Assembly (NCBI RefSeq): GCF_000472525.1 | Contig: NZ_AWZT01000015.1 | Span: forward strand, 62,001 to 126,000 | DNA: 64,000 nt | Reading direction: 5' to 3' | From: Paraburkholderia dilworthii | Lineage (GTDB): Bacteria > Pseudomonadota > Gammaproteobacteria > Burkholderiales > Burkholderiaceae | Shown: positions 1-9,580 of the stretch, one piece after another | How the letters are laid out: the number at the start of each line of letters is the position of its first letter | How positions within the stretch are numbered: position 1 is the first letter of the stretch | Translations under genes and position numbers: made by a program | Notes under the pieces: generated by a model | Databases searched by the model: none | What the model saw: only the letters and a program-made list of their open reading frames with translations | Told to the model about the DNA's origin: nothing

Positions 1-120
1 CCTTTTGCGTGCCTTCGTTCTTGGCTTCCGACTTATTTTCGCCTTTGCTTATCCCGGCGCCCCCACTTCTCCCTGCTTTATTCGCCTTCTCTTTTATCTT
101 TCCAATTGTTGCAGGACAGA

Positions 121-459
121 TCAGGTTGGTGTAAATACGACAACCTGGCGGTCGGCAATGTATCTCACACTGCGCAAAAAGCGGTACTGCTGGTCGTCCG
201 CGGTGATCCGGTTAAGTCCTATTCTGGTCAACGCCAGGATCTCGTCGGCCTGCTGGGCAGGGATGACGCCTTCGTCGCGCAGATCCTCCAAAGCGCCTGA
301 CGGATCGCCGACATAAACGCTGCGCACGTGCGTGCCGATTCGCATCAGGACCACGCTTTCGCCCTCGTCGAGCGCCAGTTCCAAGTAGTCCGCCAGCGTT
401 CGCAACGACTCGGGCGTAGAGGTCTGGGACTGATAGATCGCAGCATTCGATGGCGTCAT
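121..459 (-). CDS. small hypothetical protein
   Basis: A 112-residue acidic protein of unknown function. The ATG at 459 has a GGGGA Shine-Dalgarno-like stretch about 8 bases upstream, which supports this start. The sequence has no signal peptide, membrane segment or cysteine. It looks like a compact soluble alpha/beta protein, with a Leu-rich helix near residues 18-34 and a Val-rich stretch at the C-terminus. I do not recognise the family. It stands alone on its strand, about 220 bp from the next minus-strand gene. Being a gene rests on the start signal, the open length and acidic, non-shadow-like composition. Confidence 0.55.
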   Translation of the reverse strand: MTPSNAAIYQSQTSTPESLRTLADYLELALDEGESVVLMRIGTHVRSVYVGDPSGALEDLRDEGVIPAQQADEILALTRIGLNRITADDQQYRFLRSVRYIADRQVVVFTPT

Positions 460-680
460 GTCGGTTCCCCGTCACCCATATCAAGAAAAGGCCGCCGCCG
501 CGCGTCGCAGCAATAGCCGCTTCTACTATAGGCAAGCATTCGAAGATTCAAAGGCTCCCAGTTCACTTTTTGACGCCGCTTTGGCCGGTAACCGTGCGTT
601 ACCGATCCTGAAGTGCTGTTTCATCTCTTTCCGGGACACCGGTCGACCAAGCGAATGCCACCAATTCGCACGCGAATGCG

Positions 681-1754
681 TCACGCAATCCGCAGGCCAT
701 AGGCCGGCAGCACTTCCTGGGTCGTCACGAAACGGTGTTGCTTTACCGCGTCGTGAAAGAGCCGGTAATCGCTCTTCTCAAATGCCTCGGTCCACATCGG
801 TTTATCGCCAGAGTCGTCTTCGCCGCGAAGGCCGGTGGCTTTGTACTTCCATGAGCCGATTCCCTTCGGCACGTAGTCCGGAATCGACTCATTCAAGCCG
901 GGAATGCCGCCGTTGTTCACCACTTCGCAAATAGCGCGCAACCGCTCGCCGTCGTCCATGATCCGATTCGTATCGAGCAATTCGGTGACCGCTTCTTTCA
1001 CGTTTTCCGGCATCCCCGCTTCGTTTTCGAAATCTTCACGGCCGGCCAGATACGCGCGCACGGCGCGGCACGCCATTTCCGCGGCCTCCACGAACTCGGG
1101 CAAGTTGTGGCGCTGTATCAGCACGTTCCTGCCGTCGATGTAGTGCCACTTTGCCCAAGGCTGATCGGGATAGTGCAAGGCGGCGCCGTGTCCGACGGGT
1201 AGCGCGAGCGTAAGCACGTCTTCCTCGACGTGCTCGATCAGGTGCTGCATGGCGAGCGTCAGGTTGGCAAGCCAGCCAGTGCGCGTGCAATCTTGTGCCT
1301 CCAGGGAATGAACCCGGTTCCCCGGGCTTTCGATACCCGCGAATCCCTGGTGCGCCCACGTATCGACATACGTATGAAGCGTCACGCCGAGCCGATGCAA
1401 ACCGGTCTCGGTGCCGCGCTGACGGATTGCACGCCGCACGATGTCGCGCGCGACTGCGCTGTCCGCACGGCATACTGCTTTCTCCTCGAGCGTTGCGCCC
1501 TCTCCTGCCGGCAGAAAATGAAACGGCGCCCACACGAGCCGGTTCTGGTCGTTCTCCGTGTTCGCGTAGTCGAACATCTTATGTGCAGTGGCGAAGCGCT
1601 CGAACGTTTCTCCGCCCTGGAAGCGGAGAATGCCCGGCGTCGTTGCGTCGTCGACATACTGACATGCGTGGGCGACTGTCAGCGCCTGGCTGGGCGTCAT
1701 TCCGCCAACTCGCGCGACGATATAGACCACGCCATAGTGAAAGTCGATATTCAT
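681..1754 (-). CDS. DUF6765-like family protein
   Basis: A 357-residue soluble protein beginning MNIDFHYGVVYIVARVGG. It resembles the DUF6765 family, whose role is not established. The segment HTYVDTWAHQGFAG near residue 148 recalls the His/Asp metal-binding helices of zinc-dependent phospholipase C and S1/P1 nucleases, so a metal-dependent hydrolase is possible, but that is inference. The start was placed at the ATG at 1754 rather than the upstream in-frame start at 1769 because a GGGAG motif lies 7 bases before it and the family N-terminus begins with MNIDFHYG. There is no signal peptide. It is a single gene. Confidence 0.7.
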   Translation of the reverse strand: MNIDFHYGVVYIVARVGGMTPSQALTVAHACQYVDDATTPGILRFQGGETFERFATAHKMFDYANTENDQNRLVWAPFHFLPAGEGATLEEKAVCRADSAVARDIVRRAIRQRGTETGLHRLGVTLHTYVDTWAHQGFAGIESPGNRVHSLEAQDCTRTGWLANLTLAMQHLIEHVEEDVLTLALPVGHGAALHYPDQPWAKWHYIDGRNVLIQRHNLPEFVEAAEMACRAVRAYLAGREDFENEAGMPENVKEAVTELLDTNRIMDDGERLRAICEVVNNGGIPGLNESIPDYVPKGIGSWKYKATGLRGEDDSGDKPMWTEAFEKSDYRLFHDAVKQHRFVTTQEVLPAYGLRIA

Positions 1755-1897
1755 GCAGACGCTCCCCATGCACGATGAATGAGAACAACAGCATTGGTAA
1801 ACGAGCGAGCGGCCGGGGACTTAAAAAGATGCCGCTATTTGCTGTTATTTTTCCTCTTTCGTCGGCCCGACTGCCATTGGGCCAATGCCACGCCAAT

Positions 1898-1929
1898 AAA
1901 AAAACCCCGCTGCGTTATCCGTAGCGGGG
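1898..1929 (-). terminator. Rho-independent terminator of the FKBP gene
   Basis: A 10-bp stem (1905-1914 pairs with 1920-1929, one G-U pair) with a 5-base loop is followed on the minus strand by seven T residues (A at 1898-1904). It lies 27 bases past the stop of the FKBP gene at 1956. Confidence 0.9.
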
Positions 1930-1955
1930 CTGGTTTCAGCGCATTTTGCGCCGCC

Positions 1956-2357
1956 CTATTTGACGATGTCGACCAGTTCGACTTCGAACGTCAAGTCGCT
2001 GTTCGGCGGAATGGTGCCCACGCCCCGGCTACCGTAAGCGGTGGCGGCCGGGCACGTCAGCTTGGCCTTGCCGCCCACTTTCATGGTCTGAACGCCCTGG
2101 GTCCAGCACGGAATCACGCGATTGAGCGGGAATGTTGCGGGACCGCCGTGCTTCGCGGACGCGTCGAATTCAGTGCCGTTGGCAAGCGTGCCGCGATAGT
2201 TGACCTTGACGACATCGGTGGCCGCGGGCTGCGCGCCGGTACCCTGCACGAGGTGCTCGACGATCACGCCTGAAGGCAGCTTCTCCGTAGTGGGAGCGGC
2301 AGCCATTGCCGTGGACGAAAGTACAGAGGCAGCGAGCAGAGCAACGATAGCTTTCAA
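1956..2357 (-). CDS. secreted FKBP-type peptidyl-prolyl cis-trans isomerase
   Basis: A 133-residue protein with a Sec signal peptide (about residues 1-20, cut after AMAA) followed by one FKBP domain. FKBPs catalyse cis-trans isomerisation of X-Pro bonds and help fold proteins in the periplasm. Family landmarks are VKVNYRGTLANGTEFDAS near residue 50, the FPLNRVIPCWTQGVQTMKVGG segment containing the usual VIxGWxEG core (here CWTQG instead of GWTEG), and the terminal DLTFEVELVDI strand. The length fits minimal single-domain secreted FKBPs; it lacks the dimerisation domain of FkpA. It is a single gene with its own terminator just downstream. Confidence 0.92.
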   Translation of the reverse strand: MKAIVALLAASVLSSTAMAAAPTTEKLPSGVIVEHLVQGTGAQPAATDVVKVNYRGTLANGTEFDASAKHGGPATFPLNRVIPCWTQGVQTMKVGGKAKLTCPAATAYGSRGVGTIPPNSDLTFEVELVDIVK

Positions 2358-2417
2358 AACGAATCTCCAGATGGGTAGTACAGCGGTTCATTCTAGCGCA
2401 ACGATCCTTGTGCGCCG

Positions 2418-3275
2418 CTAATCTATCCGCCGTATCGCATGGTCGCCGGCCGGCGCATCGCCATGCGCGACGAAGTCCGCGAGTGCTGTTTCGCATTCGC
2501 GGACGTTAGCGAGCGTTGCGGGATCGAGCAGCGCGGTGATCACTTCTTCGCGTTCGCGGCTGGCTTCTGCAATCACGTCGCCATACGGACTCCAGATCGC
2601 GCTCGCGCCGCAGGTGTTCCAGCCGCCGGTCGTGCCGATATGATTGGACAGAAGCACGTACAGCGTGTTGTCGAACGCGCGTGCTGGGAACCAGATACGC
2701 GACTGGTGATAGCCGGACTTGACGCTGAATAGCCCGCTCACCAGATAGGCATGCGCACCGTTCACAGCCGCGAGACGCGCATGCTCGGGAAAGCCCGAGT
2801 CGTAGCACACGCCGAGCGCGAGCCGCCAACCGTCGAGTTCCAGCATGCAGCCCTGCGTGCCTGGCCGGTAGATCCCGGCTTCGCTTCTATATAGGTATTG
2901 CTTGTGGTACGGCTCGCCATCTTCGCCGCGACGATCGAACACGAGCGACGAAATATGCAGACCGTCTGCACCGCGCGTGGCCGCACCGACAATGGCCGCA
3001 ATGGCGCGCCGGCTGCACACTTCGCGAATCGGATCGAGCCGCGAATCCGCTGGATCGAACGCGTACTGTGCGGGGTCGCCGGCAATCAGGCCAGGCTCGT
3101 AGCCGCTCAGGAACTTCTCGGGAAAAACCACCAGTCTTGCTCCGCGATCAGCGGCAAGACCGGTCAATTCGACCGTCTTCGCGATGTTCGCCGCCACATC
3201 TGCGCAAACCGGTTGCGTCTGAGCAGCCGCGATTTGCAATGGCACTCTCGGCAACGACGCCAGCTTGTTATCCAC
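2418..3275 (-). CDS. nitrilase-superfamily carbon-nitrogen hydrolase
   Basis: A 285-residue carbon-nitrogen hydrolase. The three catalytic residues are visible: Glu53 (FPEKFLSGYE), Lys125 (HKQYLY) and Cys157 (GVCYDSGFPE). Members hydrolyse amides, nitriles or carbamoyl groups; the substrate cannot be read from sequence. The frame stays open far upstream (to 3788), but that part is antisense to the divergent helicase. I place the start at the GTG at 3275, which has a GGAG motif about 7 bases upstream and gives the normal family length. It is a single gene, divergent from the helicase at 3495. Confidence 0.85.
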   Translation of the reverse strand: MDNKLASLPRVPLQIAAAQTQPVCADVAANIAKTVELTGLAADRGARLVVFPEKFLSGYEPGLIAGDPAQYAFDPADSRLDPIREVCSRRAIAAIVGAATRGADGLHISSLVFDRRGEDGEPYHKQYLYRSEAGIYRPGTQGCMLELDGWRLALGVCYDSGFPEHARLAAVNGAHAYLVSGLFSVKSGYHQSRIWFPARAFDNTLYVLLSNHIGTTGGWNTCGASAIWSPYGDVIAEASREREEVITALLDPATLANVRECETALADFVAHGDAPAGDHAIRRID

Positions 3276-3494
3276 CGTAAACTCCGTTATGAATCGAACC
3301 GCAGGTTGAGCGCCGGCGCGATTGCCGGCGGGGTTGGGACAAGGCGCGTGTAGAGCCCCGGCATTTAAACACGGACGGTTGCGGCGTGTCAGTGCGAGGA
3401 TGTCGTGAACCAGCGCAGTGCGCGCGCGGTCCACATAGGACATGCATTGCGAGCAATCGCCGCGATGCGAACCTGATGCTACTGAGCGCTTTCG

Positions 3495-6176
3495 ATGAAC
3501 GAACCCGTCGATCCCGACAACCATGACCTTCCGTCGCCTTCGGTTGTACCGGAGCGGCGCCGCGCGCCGCGGCCGCGGCGCATTCCGCGCAGCCGCGAGC
3601 AGCAGGCGCGGCTCGATGCGCGCGAGCCGGCATTCGAGCCGCTGCCGTTCGCCATCGACGAAGATGCGATGCGCCGGCCTTTCGCCGACAAGCTTCAGGC
3701 GTGGTTCGAAGCGCGCCGCTGGCTGCCATTCGATTTTCAGCGCGAGGTCTGGCGCGAAATGGAACGAGGCGCGAGCGGCTTGCTGCACGCAACCACCGGG
3801 GCAGGTAAGACGTGGGCCGTATGGTTCGGCGCCCTCGCCGCATCGGCGGCAGGCTCGAGGTCAACGTCTGCATCCACGTCCACGCCCACATCTGCACTCA
3901 CCAGCAAGCGCGCGGCACGCACGCAACCCGAGCCGCTCACCCTCCTCTGGATCACGCCGATGCGCGCACTCGCGGCCGATACCGCACGCGCATTGCAAGG
4001 CTCGGCGAACGAGCTGGCCGTGCCGTGGACAGTAGGCTTGCGAACCGGCGACACATCCAGTGCCGAACGCGCGCGGCAAAACCGGCGCATGCCGTCCGCG
4101 CTGATCACCACGCCCGAGAGCCTGTCGCTCGTCCTCACAAGGCCGGACGCACGCGAAGTACTGTCGCATGTGAGATTTGCAATCGTCGACGAATGGCATG
4201 AACTGCTTGGCAACAAGCGCGGCACGCAGACGCAACTCGCACTTGCGCGGCTCGCGCATTGGCGCCCGGAATTGCAGGTGTGGGGTTTGTCGGCGACGCT
4301 CGGCAACCTTGCGTTCGCGGCCGATGTACTGCTCGCAGCGGTCAGCACGCCGCGCGTGAGCGTTCATGGCAACCTGCCGAAAGCATTGATCGTGGATACG
4401 GTCATTCCAGAGACCATCGAGCGATTTCCGTGGGGCGGCCATATGGGAATGCGGCAGGTCGAAGCAGTGGCCGATGCAATCGGACAAGCGCGTACATCGC
4501 TCGTATTTACGAACACGCGCTCGCAATGCGAGGTCTGGTATCAGGCATTGCTCGAAGTGCGGCCCGAATGGGCCGGCGCGATCGCACTGCATCACGGTTC
4601 GCTCGACCAGGAAGTCCGCGAGTGGGTCGAGCGCGGCTTGAAGAGCGGCCTGTTGAAAGTGGTTGTATGCACATCGAGCTTGGACCTCGGCGTCGACTTT
4701 CTGCCGGTGGAGCGTGTATTCCAGATCGGCTCGCCCAAAGGCGTCGCGCGTTTGATGCAGCGAGCAGGACGCTCCGGCCATGCGCCGGGGCGTCCATCAC
4801 GCGTGACGATCGTACCCACGCATGCACTCGAACTCGTCGAAGCAGCAGCGGCGCGCGAAGCGGTTGAAAAGCGGCAAATAGAAGGCCGCGAAACGCCGGA
4901 GAAACCGTTCGATGTTCTGGTTCAGCACCTGGTGACAGTGGCGATAGGCGGCGGCTTCAACGCGCACGACCTGTACGACGAAATTCGCAGCGCGTACGCG
5001 TACCGGTATCTCGCGCAGAATGAATTTGATTGGGCATTAGGCTTCGTGGAAGGCGGCGGCACCGCGCTGCGCGCGTATCCGGACTACCATCGCGTGGTGC
5101 GCGAAAGCGACGGTCTATACCGTGTGTCACGTGAGGATCTGGTGCGGCGGCATCGCAATAACGTCGGCACGATCGTCGCGAACGGCACGCTGAATGTCGC
5201 TTATCTGGCGGGTGGACGCATTGGCGCAATAGAAGAGTCGTTTATTTCGCGGCTCAAACCGGGCGATATCTTCACGTTCGGCGGACGCGCGCTGGAATTG
5301 ATTCGCGTGCAGGACATGACTGCATGGGTCAAGCGCGCGACGTCCGTGCGCGGTGCCATGCCGCAATGGGCGGGCAGCCGCATGCCGCTCTCATCAGAAC
5401 TCGCCGACGCGACATTGACGATGCTCGCGCGCGCCGCCGGCGGCATTTACAACGAACCGGAAATGCGCGCGGTTCGGCCGCTGCTCGAATTGCAGCAGAA
5501 GTGGTCGGCGTTGCCGCAGCCTGGTGTCCTGGTCGCGGAAGTACTCAAATCGCGCGAGGGTCACCATTTCTTCTGCTATCCATTTGCAGGGCGTACTGCG
5601 CATATCGGTCTGGGCGCATTGCTCGCATGGCGGGTCGCGCGTGAAAAGCCGGGCACTTTTTCTATTTCGATGAACGACTATGGTTTTGAGCTGTTGTCCG
5701 CGCAACCATTCGACTGGGCCGCGGAACTGGAGACCGGTTTGCTGTCGCCCGAAGAACTGGATCACGACATTCTCGCGAGCCTTAATTCGTCGGAGTTGTC
5801 GAGACGACGTTTCCGCGAGATCGCGCGTGTGTCGGGACTCGTGTTCCAGGGACATCCCGGCCAGCAGAAAAGCGCGCGGCAATTGCAGGCCTCCAGCGGC
5901 CTCTTTTACGAGATTTTCCGCAACCATGACAGCAGCAATCTGTTGCTAAACCAGGCAGACGCCGAAGTGCTATTGCAGGAACTCGACGCCAAACGCATTC
6001 GCTCGGCACTCGAACGGATGAATGAGAGCCGCCTGGTTCTCACGCGCCCCAAAAAGCCTACGCCATTCGCGTTTCCGCTCATCGTCGGGCGCTTGCGCGA
6101 AAAAGTCAGCACGGAGAAGCTCGCGGATCGTGTCGAGCGGATGCTAGCGGAACTGGAAAAGGCGGCCCGCACATGA
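3495..6176 (+). CDS. ligase-associated DNA damage response DEXH-box helicase
   Basis: An 893-residue superfamily 2 helicase of the Lhr-like, ligase-associated type. Motif I is TGAGKT at residues 101-106, motif II is DEWH at 232-235, motif III is LSATLGN, and motif VI is QRAGRSGH. About 60 poorly conserved, Arg/Pro-rich residues precede the core. Such helicases are encoded with an ATP-dependent DNA ligase, an MBL-fold exonuclease and the PdeM nuclease and are thought to act in DNA repair. Here the stop overlaps the start of pdeM by four bases (ATGA), so the two are translationally coupled, but neither ligase nor exonuclease is in the window. Confidence 0.9.
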   Translation: MNEPVDPDNHDLPSPSVVPERRRAPRPRRIPRSREQQARLDAREPAFEPLPFAIDEDAMRRPFADKLQAWFEARRWLPFDFQREVWREMERGASGLLHATTGAGKTWAVWFGALAASAAGSRSTSASTSTPTSALTSKRAARTQPEPLTLLWITPMRALAADTARALQGSANELAVPWTVGLRTGDTSSAERARQNRRMPSALITTPESLSLVLTRPDAREVLSHVRFAIVDEWHELLGNKRGTQTQLALARLAHWRPELQVWGLSATLGNLAFAADVLLAAVSTPRVSVHGNLPKALIVDTVIPETIERFPWGGHMGMRQVEAVADAIGQARTSLVFTNTRSQCEVWYQALLEVRPEWAGAIALHHGSLDQEVREWVERGLKSGLLKVVVCTSSLDLGVDFLPVERVFQIGSPKGVARLMQRAGRSGHAPGRPSRVTIVPTHALELVEAAAAREAVEKRQIEGRETPEKPFDVLVQHLVTVAIGGGFNAHDLYDEIRSAYAYRYLAQNEFDWALGFVEGGGTALRAYPDYHRVVRESDGLYRVSREDLVRRHRNNVGTIVANGTLNVAYLAGGRIGAIEESFISRLKPGDIFTFGGRALELIRVQDMTAWVKRATSVRGAMPQWAGSRMPLSSELADATLTMLARAAGGIYNEPEMRAVRPLLELQQKWSALPQPGVLVAEVLKSREGHHFFCYPFAGRTAHIGLGALLAWRVAREKPGTFSISMNDYGFELLSAQPFDWAAELETGLLSPEELDHDILASLNSSELSRRRFREIARVSGLVFQGHPGQQKSARQLQASSGLFYEIFRNHDSSNLLLNQADAEVLLQELDAKRIRSALERMNESRLVLTRPKKPTPFAFPLIVGRLREKVSTEKLADRVERMLAELEKAART

Positions 6177-6835
6177 AGCCTGCTTCGTTGCGTGTCGAAA
6201 TCGCCGGACACGCACTCGTGCTGTCCAGCTTGCGCGCGGCGTTCGATCCCGCGCTCCGTTGTCTTTTCGTCGCCGATGCGCATCTCGGCAAGGACGCGGT
6301 ATTTCGTGCGCGCGGTGTTCCCGTGCCGGTCGGCTCGACTGCCGACAACCTGATGCGCCTCGACATTCTGATTGCCGAATTCGAGCCGGCCACGCTCGTG
6401 TTTCTCGGCGATCTACTGCATGCGCGCGAGGCGCATAGCGACGAAACGCTAAATGCGTTGCACGTCTGGCGCGCGCGTCATGCAAGTTTGCAGGTCGTGC
6501 TCGTTGAAGGCAATCACGATCGGCATGCGGGCGCCCTACCCAGTACGCTCAACGTCGACTATGTGCAGGAGCCGTGGCGCATCGGACCGTGGGCCTTGTG
6601 TCATCACCCGCAGACGGTCGACGGTGCTTATGCACTGGCCGGCCATTTACATCCCGTCTATCGAATCGCAACCCACAACGACTCCGTTCGCGTGCCGTGC
6701 TTTCGTTTCGGCACAGAATATGGCGTACTGCCCGCGTTCGGCGGCTTTACCGGAGGTGCGCGCGACGACGGCCGTGCCAATGGTGAAAGAGTTTTTGTGG
6801 TGACGCACGAGAAGATCATCGAGGTGCCGCGCTAG
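6173..6835 (+). CDS. pdeM: ligase-associated DNA damage response endonuclease PdeM
   Basis: A 220-residue calcineurin-like metallophosphoesterase. The metal-binding motifs appear in order: VADAHLGK (Asp35, His37), [16 protein letters not shown] and AGHLHP. PdeM proteins are phosphodiesterases/endonucleases encoded beside the Lhr-like helicase and DNA ligase in a putative bacterial repair set. The start ATG overlaps the helicase stop (ATGA), which fixes the start and indicates coupled translation. No ligase or exonuclease partner follows; the next gene is an unrelated oxidoreductase. Confidence 0.9.
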   Translation: MKPASLRVEIAGHALVLSSLRAAFDPALRCLFVADAHLGKDAVFRARGVPVPVGSTADNLMRLDILIAEFEPATLVFLGDLLHAREAHSDETLNALHVWRARHASLQVVLVEGNHDRHAGALPSTLNVDYVQEPWRIGPWALCHHPQTVDGAYALAGHLHPVYRIATHNDSVRVPCFRFGTEYGVLPAFGGFTGGARDDGRANGERVFVVTHEKIIEVPR

Positions 6836-7164
6836 GCGTTCATGCAACGCATTGCCGCCTTGTCGTATCTGTCGCGGCCAGGCGCTCGGACAGCGCGATA
6901 AACCAACACTTTCGCGCGCGTTTTTTTTGCAAGCACATGCACCATACGCAACGCGCGCCCTGCTCACGTCCCCTTCGATGCCGGCACACGCCCGCCCTGC
7001 GGGCTTCGCCGGAAGCAGGAAGTCGCACGCGGGTTTACGTGTGTTTGCCGAAGCCGAACAGCCCCGTTTACTGGACGCTGAACCAACCTGCCAAGATGCT
7101 TTCGATCTGCGTGGTCAGTCAACGGTGCTGCAAGAGCGCCCTCACAAAACCCTGGAGACAAGCC
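6836..7164 (+). other. intergenic region, nothing recognised
   Basis: A 329-bp gap between pdeM and the FAD oxidoreductase. It contains a short T tract (about 6921-6928) without a convincing stem before it. An open frame continues upstream of the oxidoreductase through this stretch but has no family sequence. The promoter of the next gene probably lies here, though I could not find convincing -35/-10 elements. Confidence 0.5.
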
Positions 7165-8553
7165 ATGACTCAAGTGTCGAGCAGCGCCATCGAAGAACTG
7201 AAAACCGCTGTACGAGGGCAACTCGTGCTGCCCGACGATTCCGGCTTCGACGAAGCACGCAGCATCTGGAATGCAATGATCGACCGCCGCCCTGCGATGA
7301 TCCTGCGCTGCGCCGGTGTCGCCGACGTGCGCCGCGGCATGGCCTTCGCGCGCGATAACGAATTGCCGCTGGCGATTCGCGGCGGCGGTCATAACATAGC
7401 CGGCAGCGCGCTATGCGACGACGGCCTCGTAATGGACTTCTCGCTGATGAAATCGGTGCGAATCGATCCTCTCGCGAGACGCGCGTATGTCGAACCGGGC
7501 GCGACGCTCGCGGACTTCGATCATGAAGCGCAGGCTTTCGGGCTTGCGACGCCGCTCGGCATCAACTCGACTACCGGCGTCGCGGGCTTGACGCTCGGCG
7601 GCGGTTTCGGCTGGCTCAGCCGTAAATACGGCATGACGGTGGACAACCTGATTTCCGCCGACGTCGTCACCGCCGGCGGTGAGTTGCTTCGCGCCAGCGC
7701 GGAATCGAATGAAGATATGTTCTGGGCGATTCGCGGCGGCGGCGGCAATTTCGGCGTGGTTACTTCATTCGAGTTTGCTCTGCATCCGGTAGGACCGATG
7801 GTGTACGGCGGACTCGTCGTATTGCCGCTCGATCAGGCGAGGGACGCGCTCGTCAAATATCGCGCGGCGGCCACGGACATGCCCGATGATCTGAGTGTAT
7901 GGGCCGTTCTGCGACTCGCGCCGCCGCTCCCGTTTTTACCCTCCGACGTGCATGGCCAGCCGGTCATCATCTTCGCGATGTGCTACACGGGACCAACTGC
8001 GAACGGACCTTCGGCGGTGGCGCAAGTGAAGACTTTCGGCACGCCGGTCGGCGAACATCTCGGTGAAATGCCGTATGCAATGTGGCAACAGGCGTTCGAC
8101 CCACTGCTCGCGCCGGGATCGCGCAATTACTGGAAGTCGCACAACCTCGCCGGCATCGACGATGGCCTGATCGAAGCACTGCTTCAGTCGATCCGGAATC
8201 TGCCGTCTCCCCAGTGCGAGATTTTCTTTGGACAGATCGGCGGGCAAACGCAGCGCGTGCCTGTTACCGCGACCGCCTATTCGAGCCGCGATACGCAATA
8301 CGCGATGAACGTGCACGGCCGCTGGGAAGATCCCGCCGACGACGAGCGTTGCATCGCGTGGGCTCGCGCCTTCTTCGACGCCGCAGCGCCTTTCTCGCTC
8401 GGCAGTGTCTATGTCAACTTCATGACGCAGGAAGAAGCCGGCCGGGTCGCCGACGCGTACGGTCCGAACTACGAGCGGCTGGTCGCCGTGAAAAGCCGCT
8501 ACGACCCGCACAACCTGTTCTGTCACAACCAGAACATTCGCCCAGCCATGTAG
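7165..8553 (+). CDS. FAD-binding (PCMH/berberine-bridge type) oxidoreductase
   Basis: A 462-residue flavoenzyme. The N-terminal half is a PCMH-type FAD domain with RGGGHN at residues 72-77, where His76 is the usual covalent flavin attachment residue. The second attachment Cys of bicovalent members is absent (GINSTTGVAGLTLGGG in that place), so the flavin is probably singly linked. The C-terminus has the berberine-bridge-like ending (NYERL, YDPHNLF). Such enzymes oxidise sugars, alcohols or alkaloid-like substrates; the substrate is unknown here. The start is the ATG at 7165, preceded by GGAGA, not the upstream in-frame ATG at 6937, which lies in intergenic-looking sequence. Confidence 0.88.
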   Translation: MTQVSSSAIEELKTAVRGQLVLPDDSGFDEARSIWNAMIDRRPAMILRCAGVADVRRGMAFARDNELPLAIRGGGHNIAGSALCDDGLVMDFSLMKSVRIDPLARRAYVEPGATLADFDHEAQAFGLATPLGINSTTGVAGLTLGGGFGWLSRKYGMTVDNLISADVVTAGGELLRASAESNEDMFWAIRGGGGNFGVVTSFEFALHPVGPMVYGGLVVLPLDQARDALVKYRAAATDMPDDLSVWAVLRLAPPLPFLPSDVHGQPVIIFAMCYTGPTANGPSAVAQVKTFGTPVGEHLGEMPYAMWQQAFDPLLAPGSRNYWKSHNLAGIDDGLIEALLQSIRNLPSPQCEIFFGQIGGQTQRVPVTATAYSSRDTQYAMNVHGRWEDPADDERCIAWARAFFDAAAPFSLGSVYVNFMTQEEAGRVADAYGPNYERLVAVKSRYDPHNLFCHNQNIRPAM

Positions 8554-8753
8554 CGCCGAACAACGCGAGTCGCCAGGCGTGGCGGCGTGAATGCCTCGCT
8601 GCGCGGTCCACCGTGTCGCCTTTGCGCGGGCGACATGAGCAGGCACGGCAAATGCTACCTTATCATTGACACCGGTCTCACGGCCGGCGTCACGGCATTA
8701 CCGTTTCATCGATAAAGAAAAACCACTTCGATAACGTAAAAGGACAAACAGAC

Positions 8754-9344
8754 ATGCGCAGACGACAATTCATCACGACGGCCGGCGCGGCTTTCGCTAC
8801 CGCAGGCCTCGGCCTGGCCGGTTGCACCACCACGTCCCAGTCTTCGAACGCGTCGGCGTCCGCCAACGCCAGCAAGCGCGATACGATCAACGCGGGTGTC
8901 GACTCCACGCTTTCGCGGCTGTACGCGAACGTCGGCGGCTCGCGCGAACTCGTGGCGAAAGCGCGCGGGGTGCTGGTGTTTCCATCGGTGATCTCGGCGG
9001 GCTTCTGGGTCGGTGGACAATACGGCGAAGGAGCGCTGCGTGTCGGCGGCCGCACGACCGGCTACTACAGCACGGTGGCCGGCTCGTTCGGCTTGCAGAT
9101 CGGCGCGCAGTCCAAAGCGCTCATCTTCCTTTTCATGACGCAGGAAGCACTCGACAAATTCCTCAATAGCCAGGGCTGGGCAGCCGGCGCGGACGCGACC
9201 GTCGCCGTGCTGAAGGTCGGCGCGAACGGTGCGATCGATACCTCCACCGCGACGAGTCCCGTCGAAGCATTCGTTCTGACGAACGGCGGCCTGATGGCCG
9301 GCGTGTCGCTCGAAGGCACCAAGGTCTCGCGCCTCATCATCTGA
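8754..9344 (+). CDS. SYLF-domain (YSC84/BPSL1445-type) lipoprotein
   Basis: A 196-residue predicted lipoprotein. The N-terminus is Tat/Sec-like (MRRRQFITTAGAAF) and ends in the lipobox LAGC, with Cys at about residue 23. The rest is a SYLF/YSC84 domain, a lipid-binding fold (GVLVFPSVISAGFWVGGQYGEG, then the NGGLMAGVSLEG ending). In Burkholderia the homologue is known as the BPSL1445 family. An AAGGA motif sits about 10 bases before the ATG. It probably sits on the inner face of the outer membrane; its role is unknown. It is a single gene. Confidence 0.9.
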   Translation: MRRRQFITTAGAAFATAGLGLAGCTTTSQSSNASASANASKRDTINAGVDSTLSRLYANVGGSRELVAKARGVLVFPSVISAGFWVGGQYGEGALRVGGRTTGYYSTVAGSFGLQIGAQSKALIFLFMTQEALDKFLNSQGWAAGADATVAVLKVGANGAIDTSTATSPVEAFVLTNGGLMAGVSLEGTKVSRLII

Positions 9345-9356
9345 TAGATGTCAGAA

Positions 9357-9386
9357 GCCACGCGGCCGCCTCGCGGTCCGCGTGGC
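9357..9386 (+). terminator. strong hairpin after the SYLF gene, possible terminator
   Basis: A 9-bp perfect stem (9357-9365 with 9378-9386) lies 13 bases after the stop codon, and an overlapping alternative stem is possible. No T tract follows, so it may stabilise the mRNA end rather than terminate. Confidence 0.35.
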
Positions 9387-9580
9387 GGCCGTTGATCGCC
9401 TCCTTGCCCGGATGGGCGAACACGCTCATGAGCGTCGCCGGTCAAAAAGGCCGGCCTGCTGTAAAATCCACCCCTTTCGCAAACGCCCGGCCACCGAAGC
9501 ACCTCAGGCCGGGACGCTCATGTTGCCCGGCATATGCATCCCAAGATGCAGCGCTCGCGCGGCAAACCACCTCACTCAAG

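Noticed and set aside
2418..3788. Nitrilase frame taken at its full 456 codons.
   Set aside because: The extra 171 residues overlap the divergent helicase gene and are not nitrilase-like. The GTG at 3275 with GGAG gives the normal length.
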